NCBI GenBank assembly: GCA_964630755.1
Contig: CAZVYS010000032.1
Coordinates: forward strand, 1-7,942
DNA: 7,942 bases
Direction of reading: 5' to 3'
Origin: CAZVYS01 sp964630755
GTDB taxonomy: Bacteria; Patescibacteriota; Microgenomatia; UBA1400; CG1-02-47-37
Shown: one piece after another, positions 6,638 through 7,942 of the stretch
Position numbering within the stretch: position 1 is the stretch's first letter
Layout of the letters: every line of letters starts with the position of its first letter
Position numbers and translations under genes: made by a program
Notes under the pieces: generated by a model
What the model was told of the DNA's origin: nothing
The model's database searches: none
Seen by the model: only the letters and a program-made list of their open reading frames with translations

Positions 6638-6644
6638 TGAATAT

Positions 6645-6650
6645 ATTGTA
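6645..6650 (-). promoter_or_regulatory. -10 element of tsaC-tsaE
   Basis: TACAAT on the minus strand (6650-6645) matches the -10 consensus at five of six positions. Counting from it, +1 falls at 6638, one base before the ATG at 6637, so the mRNA would be essentially leaderless. No good -35 sits at 16-18 nt. TTGTCA occurs at 20 nt and overlaps the -35 box of the divergent fic promoter. Confidence 0.5.
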
Positions 6651-6669
6651 CACTATTCTAGAGAAAATA

Positions 6670-6699
6670 TTGACAAATATGGATATTTATGGATATAAT
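6670..6699 (+). promoter_or_regulatory. Consensus promoter of the fic gene, giving a leaderless start
   Basis: TTGACA (6670-6675) and TATAAT (6694-6699) both match the sigma-70 consensus perfectly, 18 nt apart. Taking the last base of the -10 as position -7 puts +1 at 6706, the A of the ATG chosen for the fic gene. A reading frame extends upstream to a TTG at 6637, but it would run through this promoter, so the upstream start is unlikely. Confidence 0.85.
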
Positions 6700-6707
6700 A
6701 TGGATAT
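6678..6707 (+). repeat. Three TATGGATAT direct repeats over the fic promoter
   Basis: TATGGATAT occurs exactly three times, at 6678-6686, 6688-6696 and 6699-6707, with starts 10 and 11 bp apart, about one DNA helical turn each. The copies cover the promoter spacer, the -10 box and the transcription and translation start. A protein bound here would be expected to block transcription. The winged helix of the encoded Fic protein is an obvious candidate, by inference only. Confidence 0.75.
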
Positions 6708-7728
6708 GATTAGTAAGCAGTTAAAGAATAAAATTACCAGATTAAAAGAAGAAATTGATGATTTTCGTCCATTAAATAAGGGAAAAGTTAAGTTACTTAA
6801 TGAAAAATTGTTAATTGAGTGGATATACAATTCAAACGCAATTGAGGGTAATTCTCTGAGCTTAGGTGAAACAGCTTTTTTTCTTAAAGAAGGCTTAACT
6901 TCTGAAGGTAAGCCGTTAAAGGATTTTTTAGAAGCTAAAAATCATCAAGAGGCTATTTTGGCTTTAAAAGATTTATTGGAAGGCAAGAGGTCTTTGACTC
7001 AAAGCTATATTAAGGAATTACATGCGGTGTTACTTAAAGGAATTGAGTATATAAAAGTGCAGGGTTTGAAGGGTGGTAAGGTTTTAAAAAAAGTAGAGGC
7101 TGGAAAGTATAAAACTAAACCAAATCATGTTTTGACTGTATCGGGTCAGATTCATTACTATGCTGAGCCGATTAAAGTGCAAGAAGAAATGGATAGATTA
7201 ATGAAGTGGTATTTGAAACCAGAGAAGGGTTTGAGCGTGGTAGAAAAGGCAGCTTTGTTTCATTATCGATTTGTGAAGATTCATCCATTTGATGATGGTA
7301 ATGGTAGGTTGGCTAGGATTTTGATGAACTTGATTTTAATGAAGGCCGGTTTTCTGCCAGCAGTAATTAAAAACGAACAAAGAAAACAATATTTATTAGC
7401 CTTGGGAGAGGCAGATCGGGGTGATCGGAGGGTGTTTGTTCGTTTTGTGGCTGGTCAGGTGATAGAGACTTTAGAATTAGCCCTAGCTATACTTAATGGC
7501 AGTAAAAAAATGGAGGAAAAAAGAGTAAATACAACTTTATCAGCTGAAGATCGAGCCAAAGAGATTTTGAAGGCCTTAAAGAGGGATGAGAAGTATAGTC
7601 TAGCGGATTTAATGAGCTTGGTTAATATAAAAAGACCGACTTTGAAAAAAGATTTATCTAGATTGGTGAAGCAAGGAAAGATTAAAGTTGAGGGTAAAGG
7701 TAAAGGGACTAGGTATAGAGTAGTTTAA
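6706..7728 (+). CDS. fic: Fic-domain protein adenylyltransferase with N-terminal inhibitory motif and C-terminal winged helix
   Basis: This 340-residue Fic protein transfers AMP from ATP to hydroxyl groups of target proteins; the target here is unknown. The catalytic motif HPFDDGNGRLAR (193-204) is intact, including the catalytic His193 and the phosphate-binding GNGR. An N-terminal SNAIEGN (43-49) matches the (S/T)xxxE(G/N) inhibitory helix, so it belongs to the class that carries its own inhibitor, with Glu47 blocking productive ATP binding. Residues about 283-340 form a winged-helix-like domain (LADLMSLVNIKRPTLKKDLSRL, then a basic GKGKGTRYRVV wing), as in other Fic-wHTH proteins. Start: ATG at 6706, placed on the predicted +1; in-frame ATGs at 6679 and 6700 lie inside the promoter repeats. 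It is divergent from tsaC-tsaE and convergent with the next gene. No antitoxin-like neighbour is present. Confidence 0.93.
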   Translation: MISKQLKNKITRLKEEIDDFRPLNKGKVKLLNEKLLIEWIYNSNAIEGNSLSLGETAFFLKEGLTSEGKPLKDFLEAKNHQEAILALKDLLEGKRSLTQSYIKELHAVLLKGIEYIKVQGLKGGKVLKKVEAGKYKTKPNHVLTVSGQIHYYAEPIKVQEEMDRLMKWYLKPEKGLSVVEKAALFHYRFVKIHPFDDGNGRLARILMNLILMKAGFLPAVIKNEQRKQYLLALGEADRGDRRVFVRFVAGQVIETLELALAILNGSKKMEEKRVNTTLSAEDRAKEILKALKRDEKYSLADLMSLVNIKRPTLKKDLSRLVKQGKIKVEGKGKGTRYRVV

Positions 7729-7729
7729 C

Positions 7730-7748
7730 TCAAGGTTACGAACCTTGA
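7730..7748. terminator. Hairpin between convergent genes, possibly a bidirectional terminator; same palindrome family as 5523-5545
   Basis: TCAAGGTT (7730-7737) and AACCTTGA (7741-7748) pair perfectly around an ACG loop. It begins 2 nt after the fic stop and ends 12 nt before the stop of the minus-strand gene, the expected place for a shared terminator. There is no U-tract on either side, so it may instead be a dispersed palindromic repeat. The central 13 nt AGGTTACGAACCT recur inside tsaC-tsaE. Confidence 0.5.
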
Positions 7749-7760
7749 CTAACTATAGGG

Positions 7761-7942
7761 TTACTTGAGATTGATGGAGTAGAGGTTGGGGGGAAGATTA
7801 GAGCCACCATTTAAAGAAGCAAGGATAACAAGGCGATTGCCGTTGGGCCATGGGTAGGCAAAATCATTTTCAAATGGACCAGCGTAAACAGTTTGGTAGT
7901 TGGTGTTGTCGTATTCAAGGATGTCGATCTTGTCATCGCGGA
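7761..7942 (-). CDS. C-terminal end of a probable TolB/WD40-like beta-propeller protein (N-terminus outside window)
   Basis: The last 59 codons of a minus-strand frame are visible, ending in TAA at 7763-7761. They contain FAYPWPNGNRLVILAS, then a Gly/Asn-rich loop, then NLYSINLK at the very end. The order (tryptophan-proline, an NG turn, a hydrophobic strand, a loop, a closing LYxINL strand) matches a blade of TolB/PD40-type propellers, where the equivalent reads WSPDGxxIAF followed by IYVxNL. The function of the whole protein cannot be told from this fragment. The coding strand is C-rich, like the other minus-strand genes, which supports it as real coding sequence. Confidence 0.6.
   Translation of the reverse strand, partial: RDDKIDILEYDNTNYQTVYAGPFENDFAYPWPNGNRLVILASLNGGSNLPPNLYSINLK

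Noticed and set aside
6637..6705. Upstream TTG start (6637) or ATG starts at 6679 and 6700 for the fic gene
   Set aside because: They would put coding sequence across a perfect -35/-10 pair and the direct repeats, ahead of the predicted transcription start. None has a ribosome-binding site.
6706..7728. Fic/Doc toxin-antitoxin module
   Set aside because: The inhibitory SxxxEGN motif is inside the protein, and there is no small antitoxin gene next to it on either side.

Overview
The window is most simply read as a piece of a Patescibacteria/CPR-type genome, possibly Microgenomates-like. That placement is an inference. It rests on a very long repetitive surface protein anchored by DNA-binding-type domains, a fused tRNA t6A-biosynthesis gene, promoters lying almost directly on start codons, and AT-rich spacers. 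No rRNA, tRNA, CRISPR array or insertion sequence was seen. The + strand is richer in G than C along its whole length, whichever strand carries the gene. This suggests it is the leading strand and that three of the four genes run against the fork.

Layout. (1) 1-5224, minus strand: one giant open gene of 1741 codons in the window, cut by the left edge. It encodes two tandem MerR/excisionase-type helix-turn-helix domains, a single membrane segment, two phage-tail-fibre signature motifs, and then about 1300 residues of fibre-like modules carrying sixteen copies of a NIGIGTTDP-type motif. (2) 5225-5476: a spacer holding a candidate promoter with an overlapping 9-bp dyad, plus a hairpin behind the upstream gene. 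(3) 5477-6637, minus strand: a TsaC-TsaE fusion, joining two enzymes of the t6A tRNA pathway. Its interdomain linker is encoded by a GC-rich palindromic element, and a second palindrome encodes part of its C-terminal tail. (4) 6638-6705: a compact divergent promoter region. (5) 6706-7728, plus strand: a Fic-domain AMP-transferase with its own inhibitory motif and a C-terminal winged helix. It sits behind a perfect TTGACA-18-TATAAT promoter whose predicted +1 is the A of the start codon. Three 9-bp direct repeats spaced 10 and 11 bp overlap this promoter. (6) 7730-7748: a hairpin between convergent genes that shares a 13-nt core with the palindrome in the tsa gene. (7) 7761-7942, minus strand: the C-terminal 59 residues of a protein, probably the last blade of a TolB/WD40-like propeller.

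No tight operon is evident. The tsaC-tsaE gene and the giant gene point the same way but are separated by 252 bp with separate promoter signals. The tsa fusion serves universal tRNA modification. The Fic protein is probably a self-inhibited, possibly autoregulated AMPylase. The giant protein is the least explained item: its predicted topology places DNA-binding domains in the cytoplasm and a long fibre outside, a layout that could couple surface contact to transcription. That coupling is a hypothesis only.
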